From positions 62,001-126,000 of the forward strand of contig NZ_BMWH01000005.1 in NCBI RefSeq assembly GCF_014651135.1: DNA of 64,000 bases, read 5' to 3'. The notes under the pieces are model-generated. The model was not told where the DNA came from. It ran no database searches and worked only from the letters and a program-made list of their open reading frames with translations. Below, one piece after another: positions 27,186 to 36,153 of this stretch. Position numbers and translations under genes: made by a program. Each line of letters starts with the position of its first letter. Position 1 is the first letter of the stretch. The DNA comes from Streptomyces echinoruber. GTDB lineage: Bacteria; Actinomycetota; Actinomycetes; Streptomycetales; Streptomycetaceae.

Positions 27186-28465
27186 CCGGCCCGGCCGTGC
27201 TGCTGCTGGACGCGGCGGGCCCGGAGTCCGCCGCGCTCGCCCGCGCGGCGGCCAAGCGCGGCCACCAAGTCCACGCCGCCACCGCAGCGGACGGGCCAGC
27301 CCCGGCGCCGGAGCCGGCCGGGCAGGTCGTCACCGACTTCGCCCGGCCCGACCGGGCCGTGGAGGACATCACCGCGTACGCCCGCCACCGCGGCGTCGGC
27401 GCCGTCCTCACCGCCAACGAGTACCTGACCGGACTCGCCGCGCTCGTGTGCGCCGAACTCGGCCTGCCCGGCAACGACCCGCACCTCGCGCACGCCGCCC
27501 GCGACAAGGCGGCGATGGCCAGCGTCCTCACCGCGGCCGGCGTACGCGTCCCCTACACCCGGCTCGTGCACGACGACACCGAGCTGCAGGACGCGCTCGC
27601 GGACCTGGGGGCCGGATTCCCGTGCGTGATCAAGCCGGTCAGCTCGGCGGGCTCGGCCGGGGTCACCGTGGTGACGTCCGCCGCCCAAGCCGCCCCGGCC
27701 GCCGACACCGCCCGCATGGCGCGCGGCCCGTACAGCGGCCAGGGCGAGGCGGGCATCCTGGTCCAGGCGTACGCCACCGGCGACGAGTACAGCGTCGAAT
27801 CCGTCACCCAGGATGCCCACACCACGCACCTCGCCGTCACACGCAAGCAGGTGACCGGCGGCGCCCGCCGCGTCGAGACCGGGCACAGCCTCCCCGTCCG
27901 CCTGCCCCCGGCGACCGAGACGGCCGTGCACCGGGAGGTGGACGCGGCGATCCACGCGGTCGGCATCCGCCACGGCGCCTCACACACCGAGGTCGTCATC
28001 GACCCCGACGGCCGGTGCACGGTCATCGAGATCGCCGCCCGGCTCGGCGCCGGGCACATCGGCATCCTGCTCCAGCACGCCCTGGGCATCGACGTCTTCG
28101 CGGCCCTGCTCGACGTCGCGCTGGGCCGCCCTGCCGCGCTCACCCCCACCGCCCACGGCCACGCCACCGTCCGCTTCATCACCGCACCGCACTCCGGACG
28201 GCTCACCTCCTTGACCGGGTTCCCGAAGCGGGGACCGGGGGTGCCGTTCGTGCGCTGGCGTGCAGCGATCGGCGGCCCGGTGAACGCCGCCGGCGCCAAC
28301 GCCGACCGGCTGGGCTGCTTCGTCGTCACCGGCCCGGACGCGGCCGAGGTGGAACAGCGGGCCGACACCCTCTTGCGGCAGATCCGCCTCCAGGTCGACC
28401 CGACGCCTGCGCCAGACGACCGTGATCAGCTCAGCTCGGCGAGCAGGTCGGCCATCGCCCCGTAG
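27182..28465 (+). CDS. ATP-grasp amino acid/peptide ligase
   Basis: 427 residues. ATP-grasp family: an N-terminal Rossmann-like domain, FPCVIKPVSSAGSAGVTVV (Lys and glycine-rich loop, about 143-161), DEYSVESV and VIEIAARLGAGHIG (metal-binding Glu/Arg region). It resembles L-amino acid ligases of the carnosine synthase/BacD type. Start overlaps the amidinotransferase stop, so they are coupled. It would make a second amide or ester-type bond in the guanidino product. The 3' end overlaps the convergent phosphotransferase gene by 40 bases. Confidence 0.9.
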   Translation: MTGPAVLLLDAAGPESAALARAAAKRGHQVHAATAADGPAPAPEPAGQVVTDFARPDRAVEDITAYARHRGVGAVLTANEYLTGLAALVCAELGLPGNDPHLAHAARDKAAMASVLTAAGVRVPYTRLVHDDTELQDALADLGAGFPCVIKPVSSAGSAGVTVVTSAAQAAPAADTARMARGPYSGQGEAGILVQAYATGDEYSVESVTQDAHTTHLAVTRKQVTGGARRVETGHSLPVRLPPATETAVHREVDAAIHAVGIRHGASHTEVVIDPDGRCTVIEIAARLGAGHIGILLQHALGIDVFAALLDVALGRPAALTPTAHGHATVRFITAPHSGRLTSLTGFPKRGPGVPFVRWRAAIGGPVNAAGANADRLGCFVVTGPDAAEVEQRADTLLRQIRLQVDPTPAPDDRDQLSSASRSAIAP

Positions 28466-29412
28466 CTCTCAGCGACCGCGTCCGCCTTCCCCAGCCGGTA
28501 ACGTTCCAGGCGGATCGCGCCCAGGTGCCTCGCCTCGTAGATCCGCGCCCGCCACACGGCCGCCGGGGAGCGGTCCAGCGGCCCGTAGGACTCCCAGAAC
28601 GCTTCCCGCTCATCCGCCTTTGCCGTCGCCATCCGGATCGTCCAGTCCGCCTGAGGGTCGGCCCACCAGGTGCGATCCGTATCGAACACGCCCGTGATCG
28701 TCGGTTCCGAGGCAGAGCTGTGAAGCATGGCGTTCAGGGTCCAGAAGTCCCCCAAGGTCATCCGGGGCTCGGTCACCTCGTCCAGGACGGCGCGGTTGTG
28801 GCTGGCCACGGCGGCCACCTTGCGCACATCGGCGGCGTCCAGGCCGACACCGTCGAGGTCGGCGGCGATGTCCTCCAAGGAGGCGACGACCGCCTCGCTC
28901 CACGTGCCGTACGCGGGTCCGGTGACGGGCCCGAAGTGCGGGCCGCGCACCGCGTGCACTTGGCGGGCGATGGCCCCCATCTGTCGGAAGAAGCCAGGCC
29001 ACAGCGTGCGGGGGTAGTCGCCAAGGCGCTCGGGGGCCGGAACGCCGTCCAGCAGGCTCTGGACCATCCAGTCCCGGCCGATCACCTCATGCGTCCAGTC
29101 CACGGCGATGACCCGCGGCAAGAGCGGTGAGATCACCGCCAGATAGGGCAGGGAGGCGTACTCGTTGCGCATCAGCTCCCGCTCGCTGCGGAACTGCCTG
29201 CCCGGCTCCGGGGCGACCCGCAGGATCACCGGCCGTTCCTGCCCGGCCAACACCACCCGGTAGGTGTTGTTGTACATCCCCGAGCCCAGCTCCACCGCGG
29301 AGACAATCCGCGTATCAGAGCCGAAGGCACGGCGGCACATCTCCAGGACCTGCTCAGCGGTCACCGGCTGCTGGAACGTCTGCGATGTGCGCTCGATCGG
29401 GCGGAAATCCAT
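28426..29412 (-). CDS. Aminoglycoside/choline phosphotransferase-like protein
   Basis: 328 residues of the APH fold: SGMYNNTYRVVL and a VILRV Lys region, a catalytic-loop region TLGDFWTLN, and metal site GVFDTDRTWW. The first His of the usual HGDxxxxN is Leu (LGD), but Asp and Asn remain. It converges with and overlaps the guanidino-peptide operon, so it could phosphorylate the product (self-protection) or an intermediate; this is inference. Confidence 0.8.
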   Translation of the reverse strand: MDFRPIERTSQTFQQPVTAEQVLEMCRRAFGSDTRIVSAVELGSGMYNNTYRVVLAGQERPVILRVAPEPGRQFRSERELMRNEYASLPYLAVISPLLPRVIAVDWTHEVIGRDWMVQSLLDGVPAPERLGDYPRTLWPGFFRQMGAIARQVHAVRGPHFGPVTGPAYGTWSEAVVASLEDIAADLDGVGLDAADVRKVAAVASHNRAVLDEVTEPRMTLGDFWTLNAMLHSSASEPTITGVFDTDRTWWADPQADWTIRMATAKADEREAFWESYGPLDRSPAAVWRARIYEARHLGAIRLERYRLGKADAVAESYGAMADLLAELS

Positions 29413-29595
29413 GTGACTCCCCTGGCGGGTGACGGTGCGCCAGCCGACGGCGCAAGACAGTGCCCATTGTCTCCGGCCACACGGGCGGCAGTCTCGCTGG
29501 CGGCATCGCGGGTCGAAAGTGCCCTGTTCCTTCTCCTGTGGTCCGAGAGGTCAGGGAGAAAGGCCAAGCGGGAAAAGACGGCTGGGTGAGTTGGT

Positions 29596-30279
29596 TCACA
29601 GCGGGTTGCCGTCGCAGTCGGTGTGACTGTCGGGGCCGAAGTGGGGCTGGAAGCAGTCGGCGTGTGCCGTGTCGTGGTCGTAGGCGTCGGGGGTGGCGTG
29701 CCGGGTGAGGAAGGCGCCGGCGTGCGCGGCGGCTTCGGTGCGGGTGCCGTACGGCTCCTCGGCCTGGCCGCTGGTGCCGTCGGCACCGGTGGCCTCCCAG
29801 ATGAACCCGCCGCCGTCGGGCAGCGGGATGATTTCGGCGACTCCGCCGCCCAGCCGCAGCTCCAACGGGTCGGCCTCGCCGTCGGCATTGCCGGGCCGGC
29901 GCACGGCGCCGGGCCAGCGCAGCCGGGCAGCCTGCTTGGTGATCCCCCAGGTGGTCCCGAGGTGGGCGTAGCTGGCTCCGGTGGCGCCGGCGGTGCGTGC
30001 CGCCTGCTCGGCCAGGCGCCTGGTGGCGCCGTCGATCGCGTGGAGGGCGTAGAGGTAGGCCAGCTGCCAGTCCGGTGCGAGCACAATGCCGCCGGGGGGC
30101 TGCTGCCCGCTGGCGCGGTAGGCGGCCTCTCGGGTGGAGATCGCGTGCGCAAGCTCGCGGGCGGCGTCGGCCACCTGGTCCTGGAGGTGGAGGAGTTCTT
30201 CGTCGGTGGGCTCCCGGTAGGGGGGCTCCTGCAGCGTCAAGAGGTCGCGCCAGAGGGCGAGGTCTGCACTGGAATCCAT
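29596..30279 (-). CDS. Hypothetical protein with HTH-like segment
   Basis: 227 residues, unrecognised. Helical N-terminal half with a segment (SYAHLGTTWGITKQAARLRW) that resembles the HTH of many small streptomycete proteins. The C-terminus is acidic and His-rich. Start choice is uncertain: an in-frame ATG at 30303 also exists, and neither has a clear ribosome-binding site. The start lies directly against a pair of palindromic operators. Confidence 0.6.
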   Translation of the reverse strand: MDSSADLALWRDLLTLQEPPYREPTDEELLHLQDQVADAARELAHAISTREAAYRASGQQPPGGIVLAPDWQLAYLYALHAIDGATRRLAEQAARTAGATGASYAHLGTTWGITKQAARLRWPGAVRRPGNADGEADPLELRLGGGVAEIIPLPDGGGFIWEATGADGTSGQAEEPYGTRTEAAAHAGAFLTRHATPDAYDHDTAHADCFQPHFGPDSHTDCDGNPL

Positions 30280-30280
30280 G

Positions 30281-30328
30281 GCGACAAGAATACTTGTCGC
30301 CATGGATAGCGACAAGTATTCTTGTCGA
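30281..30328. promoter_or_regulatory. Paired palindromic operator sites
   Basis: Two palindromes, GCGACAAG-AATA-CTTGTCGC (30281-30300) and CGACAAG-TATT-CTTGTCG (30310-30327). Each is the reverse complement of the other and they are separated by 9 bases at the start of the hypothetical gene. This looks like a repressor site able to block transcription or translation of that gene. Confidence 0.7.
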
Positions 30329-30527
30329 TCGGTTGGAGTGGTTGCCGTCTGCTCAGCCACGGTCGGCGCCAGCGCACGGGCCACGTTTTCCGTGACCGGC
30401 GCGCTGGCCAGGGATGTGCCGGGATGCAGGCGTCGCCCTCGCCGAGCGGCTGGACATCAAGGCAGCTTCGGCATCCGGGGGACGAGCCGCGGAGGGACAC
30501 GATGCGCCCTCACCCCGGCAGCGCGTA
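30329..30527. other. Non-coding stretch
   Basis: About 200 bases between the operators and the propeller-gene remnant. Nothing recognised apart from a probable promoter for leftward transcription. Confidence 0.4.
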
Positions 30528-30707
30528 TCAACCGCTGGTGGGGTAGGCAAGCAGACCAGAATCGCCCAGGACGATGCCCGCCGATTCATTGACGAGGAGC
30601 GGCGCAACACCCGGCCTGGGCAGGTCCTTGCCAGTGCGTGCGTCGAGGGCGACCGCACCGTGGTCGGTCGTGCCGTAGACACGTCCGTGCCAGGCCGTGG
30701 TGACCTC
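30528..30707 (-). pseudogene. C-terminal fragment of PQQ-like beta-propeller protein
   Basis: Sixty codons ending in a stop, reading WHGRVYGTTDHGAVALDA and ending GDSGLLAYPTSG, the pattern of the last blade of PQQ-like beta-propeller proteins. The upstream part is missing: the IS1182 left end starts at 30708. Its partner is not on the other side of the IS. Confidence 0.65.
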
Positions 30708-32550
30708 AGCTTGACTCTGTCGGGGATCTTGGGGTTGCCGGGGTCAGGTGCCCAGGGTGCGCCAGGACTTCGGCCGGGGGATCTCGTGCTGATCGAGGTA
30801 GGTCTGGAAGGCGGTCGGTCGGCGGGGAGGGGGTGCCTCTTCGGTCGCTGGGAGACCGCTGAGGCGCTCGATGTTGAGGGCGATGGCGGTCAGGACGTGC
30901 TGGAGGTGGACCTTGTCCTGGCCTCGGTAGCGGCAGCGGCGCATGCCGTGTCCGTGGGCGAACTCGTTGACTGTTCCCTCTGCTCCGGAGCGGACCGCGT
31001 AGCGGGTCTTCCACTCGGGTGTCTGTTGCTCGGCACGGACGCGGAGTTGCAGGTCGCGGAGTTCTCGCGGGGAAAGCCGACGGTGCGGTGGCTTTCGCGG
31101 GAGGTGGTGCACTGGGCGCGGGCCGGGCAGGGGTGGCACTGGCTTTTGGTGAACCGGGCCACGATCAGCGGGGCTGCTGTGGGTGAGGAGGCCGGGTAGG
31201 GGCCGTGCCGGCCCTGGCTGACCTGCCCCTGGGGGCAGGTGACCTGCCGGCGGTCGTAGTCGATGTGGAAGTCGTCGCGGGCGAAGCCTTCACCTCGGCG
31301 GTGTTGCCGGGTGGGGTTGCCACGGAGCGGCCCGGAGACGGTGACCTGGTGGTCACGTGCGGCTTGTGCAAGGTGGGGCAGAAAGGTGTAGCCGCTGTCG
31401 ACCAGGTGCTCGGCGGGCAGCAGGCCGCGGCGGTGCAGGCGGGTGTGGATGCCGGGCAGGACCTTGCCGTCGTGGGGGTGGAGGCGGTGGTGGCCACGTC
31501 CGTGATCACGTTGGGGCCGTCGGGAGCACACGTCTCCGTCAGATGGGCGGAGAACCCCTTCCATCTGATGATGTGCCCGTGACGGGCGTAGCGGGCCGAG
31601 TCGTCGTAGGGCGAGACGATCGCCTGGGACGAGGGTGGCAGCCCGGGTCCGTCTTCGGTCTCGGCGGTGCGCCGGCGCAAGTGGCCTGCGGCATCGCGGT
31701 GACAGTTCTGCACCAGGATCTGGCGCAGTGCCTGGACGCGGGGGCCGGACGCGCGGTCTGTCCCGTGCTGGTAGAGGTGCTCCAGGAGCCGGACGGCGTC
31801 GTTGCCGGTGGCGAGGATCCTGGTCTTGGGCTTGGTGGGGTTCTTCCCCAGGCGGACCGGACGGCCGTAACGGCGCCCCCAGTCCTCGTCGACCAGCTCG
31901 TCCAGCAGGTGCGGGGCGGTGCCGGCGACTTCCTCCAGCGCGGCGCGGACCGCTTCGGTGACCATCTCCAGCCGGGTCAGGTCACGGACCGCGGCCAGGA
32001 CGTGGGTGGAGTCGGTGCGTTGTGTGGTGCGCTCGCGTACCAGGCCGGCCTCCTTGAGGCGGGCCAGGGCGAGGTCGAGGAGGCGGTCGGCGCGGTCGCC
32101 CTCGGTGAGACGGTCGCGGAAGTCGGCCGGCACGCTGTGGTGGAAGCCGGGATCGTCCAGCTCCATGGCCATGGCGTACTTGAAGTCGATGCGGCAGCGC
32201 ACCGCCTCGGCGGCCTGCCGGTCCGACAGACCGAGCACGAACTGCAGCACACAGACGGTGGCCAACTGGGCGGGCGAGAGGCCCGGACGTCCGTCACGCG
32301 GATACCAGTCCGCGAAGTCCTCGTCACGCCACAGCCCGTCCAGGCGGTCTCTCACCCACATCGCCGCCGTACCGCCCGGGTTGCTCGCCCTCGCGATCTG
32401 CGCGGTCAGAGGCGGGACTTGCTCACCGGAACGAGGACGGAGCGACAACGGACACCTCGACAACTGCATAGGCTCTCGGAACATCCCGAGCATGCCCACC
32501 GATCACCCCAGCGCACCGGGAAACTCCAAGATCCCCGACAGAGTCAAGCT
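30708..32550 (-). mobile_element. IS1182-family insertion sequence
   Basis: 1,843 bp bounded by perfect 25-bp terminal inverted repeats: AGCTTGACTCTGTCGGGGAT plus CTTGG at 30708-30732, and the exact reverse complement at 32526-32550. Immediate flanks (CTC on the left, CAG on the right) do not show a convincing target duplication. The transposase inside is frameshifted. Confidence 0.9.
30744..32469 (-). pseudogene. IS1182 transposase, two frameshifts
   Basis: Frame 1 from ATG 32469 carries LSPAQLATVCVLQFVLGLSD and RIDFKYAMAMELDDPGF, diagnostic of IS1182. Near 31485 it moves to a second frame ([24 protein letters not shown]) and near 31090 to a third ([20 protein letters not shown]), which runs to the stop at 30744. 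All family blocks are present but not in one frame, so the copy is probably inactive unless frameshifting occurs. Confidence 0.85.
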
Positions 32551-32857
32551 CAGAGACGGCGTAGGTGGAGGTGTGGCCGTTGTGCGGCTGATAGTCGGTG
32601 GAGCGCCACCACTCCCGGCCCGGCTGGAGCGGGGCGCCGTAGGCGAAGCCGGTCGGTTCCTCACCGTCGAAGGCCACGACGCAGGTGAAGCCGTCCATGC
32701 TGGACCAGTGGTCCACGAACCACGGGAACCTCTGGTGGAACTCATCGTCCATGGCATCGGCGTAGGCGTCGGCGTGTACGTTGATCAGCAGTTCCTTGAA
32801 GCCGTCCGGAAGGTTCCCCTGACGGTAGTGCCGCAGGTCGATCACGCTGCTGGTCAC
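32551..32857 (-). pseudogene. GNAT-like acetyltransferase N-terminal fragment
   Basis: From GTG 32857 about 100 codons read as the start of a GNAT-like protein (GFTCVVAFDGEEPTGFAYG, TSTYAVSEL) and then run into the IS1182 right end. The C-terminal acetyl-CoA-binding part is absent and is not found beyond the left end. The start overlaps the stop of the truncated regulator gene (GTGA), so the two were an operon. Confidence 0.7.
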
Positions 32858-33111
32858 GCTCGGCTCCCTTCCTCTCGCATGCGGTCCGCCCAGTCACGGG
32901 CGTAGGACGTGGACGGCGCCCACCGGAAGAGGTCCCGGTGGAAGTCGCCGATCAGAGTGCGCATCCGTCCGGGCAGGGGAGTGCCGTCCATGATCGTGAA
33001 GACGTTGGAGGCCGTCCGGGTGGCTTGCTCGGGCTCCCCTTGGCGGAGCTGGGCAAGTGCGAGTCGGCACATGGCGAGAGCGCGCTCGCCTGCGGGATGC
33101 CTATACCGGCG
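32854..33111 (-). pseudogene. C-terminal remnant of XRE/TPR regulator
   Basis: About 85 codons (HPAGERALAMCRLALAQLRQ, FRWAPSTSYARDWADRMR) match the C-terminal helices of streptomycete XRE regulators. The HTH part is missing and the sequence upstream in this frame is not protein-like. Left boundary is the stop at 32854. Confidence 0.6.
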
Positions 33112-33248
33112 CTCATCGGGACGCGCCGGGCCGACGCGACTGCGGGCGCCGTGTGCCGGGCGCGAACTGCGGAAACGCAGCCGACGCGGACGCCGGTCAC
33201 CGGAGGTGAATACCGCGGCCACGGTGCACGACCGCCCGCATGGTGAAA

Positions 33249-33288
33249 GGTGTCTCCGGAGTGTGCCGACAGCTCCTCCGGAGGCACC
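33249..33288 (-). terminator. Hairpin after XRE regulator
   Basis: 12-bp stem with one mismatch (GGTGTCTCCGGA/TCCGGAGGCACC), 8 bases beyond the stop of the leftward XRE gene. It is followed on that strand by CTTTC. Confidence 0.45.
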
Positions 33289-33295
33289 ACCATTT

Positions 33296-34645
33296 TCATG
33301 CCTTGGCCGCTGCAACCTCGCGCACTCGACCGGCCAGCTCCCGCACCGCCCGCGTCTTGGCGTACGGCGCGAGTTCCTTGCGCATCGTGGCGAAGTGGTC
33401 GTCTCCGCGCACAGACGACACGTGTTCGTACTCGTCCAGGAACCGGCCCCACGATGCGCACGACGCATCGAGATGCCCGTACCGCAGTTGCCTCTGCGCC
33501 AGGAGTGCATAGGCGTGGACGCGGCCCTGCCGTTCTTTGGCCGGCTGGACCCTGATGGACTGCCGCAAGGCCTCGATGCTGCCGGGTAGGTCGTTCTCCT
33601 CCAACAGCACGTGAGAGACGTGGAACAGGTAGGCCGTCTGGTCGTAGCCGCCGATCGCGTCGCGCCGGTTGTCGGCCTTCGACAGCGCCTTCTCAGCCTC
33701 CCGGAGCCGGGCGTGGGCCTGTCGACGGTCGCCAACCATGCTCGCCGCGTGGGCCTGCTGCCCGCGCAGGAACGCCACCAGACGAGGACCGGCCGACGGC
33801 GCGGCCTCGGCCGCGGAGTCCGCCAACTCCAGCGCCATCCGTCCGTGCCGGAGGTTCGACGCCTGAAGTGACATGCCGCGCAGCGTACGGCAGTAGGTGA
33901 TGTGGTCGTTTGCCTCGTCGGCGAGTTTGAGGGCCTGCACGTAGTATCTCTGGCCCAAGCCGTGGGCCTTCTCGTACATGGCCATCCACCCGGTCAAATA
34001 GGTCAGGTCCGACGCGGCAGCGAGCATGTCTCGCTTCACCGACTCGGATGCCTGCGCCTTGAGCCACGGTCCGACCGTGTTGACGAGGAACGCGGCCGCC
34101 ATGGGCCGTGCGTGACCGGCACCGAACTCGTCAAGGATGTCGGCGATCCGCTCCGTCATGGAACGCACCGACGCAACTTGGGAGGCGCCGATCCTGGTGG
34201 TGGCCTTGCCCGGGGTGACTGGGTCGCCGGCGGCCCGTGCCGTGTGCTTGAACGCGGGCACGGAAAGAGCCGCGGAGAACAGGGTCGTGGTCAGGACGCC
34301 GCGACGGGATGGGTCCATATCCGCTCTTCCTAGGTCGACCAACTCTTCTACAGAATCGACTAGTTGGGAGCCGTCGGCGGACACGGCGGGTTGAAGGCCG
34401 GCCTCCTCGTGAGTCACCGGCCGCCCTAACCGAGCGGACAGCGCCTCCAGAATCAACGGCCTGACCTCGGGTTTCGGTGGCGTGCCGGCGATCCAGTGCG
34501 CAACGGCCGTCCGATCGTAAGAAAGTCGCAGTCCGGCTTGCGGGCCGAGTCTGTTCACCTGCTGGGCCAGTTGCGTGCGCGTCCACCGTGCCTGTTCAAG
34601 CAGCCTGTCCAAAGCAGGGTTGGGCGTGCGTTTCCTCGCGGCCAT
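33296..34645 (-). CDS. XRE-like regulator with long helical C-terminus
   Basis: 449 residues. N-terminal region (RLLEQARWTRTQLAQQVNRL, SYDRTAVAHWIAGTPPKP) is an XRE-type HTH, and the rest is TPR-like. Codon 73 (34427-34429) is TTA, suggesting bldA dependence. It is divergent from the HATPase gene at 34.9 kb, a common streptomycete pairing. The G+C is lower than in the polyketide genes. Confidence 0.82.
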   Translation of the reverse strand: MAARKRTPNPALDRLLEQARWTRTQLAQQVNRLGPQAGLRLSYDRTAVAHWIAGTPPKPEVRPLILEALSARLGRPVTHEEAGLQPAVSADGSQLVDSVEELVDLGRADMDPSRRGVLTTTLFSAALSVPAFKHTARAAGDPVTPGKATTRIGASQVASVRSMTERIADILDEFGAGHARPMAAAFLVNTVGPWLKAQASESVKRDMLAAASDLTYLTGWMAMYEKAHGLGQRYYVQALKLADEANDHITYCRTLRGMSLQASNLRHGRMALELADSAAEAAPSAGPRLVAFLRGQQAHAASMVGDRRQAHARLREAEKALSKADNRRDAIGGYDQTAYLFHVSHVLLEENDLPGSIEALRQSIRVQPAKERQGRVHAYALLAQRQLRYGHLDASCASWGRFLDEYEHVSSVRGDDHFATMRKELAPYAKTRAVRELAGRVREVAAAKA

Positions 34646-34894
34646 GTCTCAACTCCCGGCAGCTCCATGGCGTTCACGGTGTTCACGGTCCGGCCTTCCC
34701 CCAACGGTACCCGCAGACAGTGAGCACGCGGTTACCTCTTACGAGTCAAGTGACCGATCTTGGCTCTTCGGAGCGGAGGCGGCCGGCACTTCATCACCGA
34801 ACAGAGGTGCAGCCGCAGCGGCAGACAGTCGTTGACAGCCCTGTCCGCTTCCCGTTTCCCGAGGAGAGCGGACACAGATCAGGGAGTATCTCGT

Positions 34895-35404
34895 ATGTCC
34901 CCCAGAGCTGCTGGAGAGATCAGCCCGCTGGAGGCAGCCGTGCCTCGGGGGCAGGAGATGCCGCCGATCGGCCTTCCGTGCCTCGACATGGTGTTGCTCT
35001 GCGAGCCGTCCCGTGTCCGGGTCGCGCGGCAGGCGTGCACGGCGTGGGCCCGGCGGCATTGCCGGCTGCCGGAGCCGCAAGTCGGCGTTCTGGAGCTGGT
35101 GGTCTCCGAGTTGTGTACGAACGCGGTCCTGCACGGCCGGGGCGAGGAGTTCGCCGTACGCGGCCGGATGCCGACGCACCGCGCGGTGCGCCTGGAGGTC
35201 CACGACCACACGCCCTCGGCCATCCCCGTTCCCCAGGACGCCGACGCGGAGGCGGTGAGCGGGCGGGGCCTGTTCCTCGTCGACGCCCTGGTGTCGGAGC
35301 TCAAGGGTGAGTGGGGTTTCAGCCCTGACGGCTCGGTGGCCTGGTGCCAGGTGCCCACCGTCCTGCTCTGTTTCGACGCGACCGTTGAGAAAACCGATGC
35401 CTGA
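34895..35404 (+). CDS. HATPase-domain anti-sigma-factor-like protein
   Basis: 169 residues from ATG with AGGGAG 8 bases upstream. GHKL ATPase N-box LELVVSELCTNAVLHG and G-box SGRGLFLVD are present, with no sensor or phosphoacceptor domain. This is the small RsbW-like type common in Streptomyces, usually partnered with XRE regulators. Cytosolic, partner unknown. Confidence 0.85.
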   Translation: MSPRAAGEISPLEAAVPRGQEMPPIGLPCLDMVLLCEPSRVRVARQACTAWARRHCRLPEPQVGVLELVVSELCTNAVLHGRGEEFAVRGRMPTHRAVRLEVHDHTPSAIPVPQDADAEAVSGRGLFLVDALVSELKGEWGFSPDGSVAWCQVPTVLLCFDATVEKTDA

Positions 35405-35599
35405 CCCCGTCTTCCCCGCCCGCCCGGGCACACACCGCTGCGCCCGCCGGCACCGGCCGCCGACCGAGCGGCTGATGTACGGGCAGGTCTGTTCGGCGGT
35501 GACGGTGTCTCTCATGGCCGTGATCGTCGTGCCGGGCGCGATCGTCGTCGTGTGCCTCCGCCCACCGATCCCTGTCCACTCCGAGATGAAAGAGACGAG

Positions 35600-36033
35600 C
35601 CCCGCGTGCGTACGACCGAGCCGAGCCTGGTTCCCTACATCACCCAGCGGCAGGGCGAGGAGGCCGCCCCGGCCAACCTGGTACTGCGCCCGGTGCCGGG
35701 CGGCGGCTACCGCCTCCACTACCGGGACGAGGAGCCGGCGGACCGGGACGTGCGGGGCGTGCTGTGGGCGCGGTGCTCCTTCAACCCGGTGGACGAGTCC
35801 GGGATGCCGCTGGGCGCCCCGCAGTGGCGGATGATGCACCCGGCCCGGCAGCGGGCGAGGACGGCGTGCAGGTGGTGGCGAGCCCCGACGCGCCGCCGCC
35901 CTACGGGCACCCGAACCTCGCCACGTTCCTGGCCTCGCAACTGGTGGGCCGCCTGGGCTCGTTCCGCGTCATGGGCCTGGAGGAGCTGCTGCATCCCCTG
36001 CGGCACACGACGGCGGAACCCCGCACGTCCTGA
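35600..36033 (+). pseudogene. Deleted copy of the hypothetical gene at 37.7 kb
   Basis: From about 35591 nearly identical to 37681-37947, then it jumps at GGCGA to the sequence corresponding to 38193 onward. The lost 250 bases shift the frame. The 5-bp shared sequence at the junction suggests microhomology deletion. Homology continues past the stop (36034-about 36075 versus 38370-about 38412). Start by homology would be near GTG 35606. Confidence 0.88.
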
Positions 36034-36153
36034 CCGGGCGCGCTCTCGACTTCCCTCTCCGCGGACGACGGGCCCGACGCCAAGAATGCTCCGCCTGCGC
36101 GGGACTTCCCCGTGTCCGGGACGCCTCCCGCCCGAAGCCGTACTCTCGGGAGT

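Noticed and set aside
28426..28465. Convergent 40-base gene overlap as an error
   Set aside because: Both C-termini stay protein-like up to their stops and such overlaps occur in compact actinomycete DNA.
23529..29412. Ribosomal precursor peptide for the ligase (as in pheganomycin)
   Set aside because: No small gene with a convincing start and peptide-like sequence was found in the gaps of the operon.
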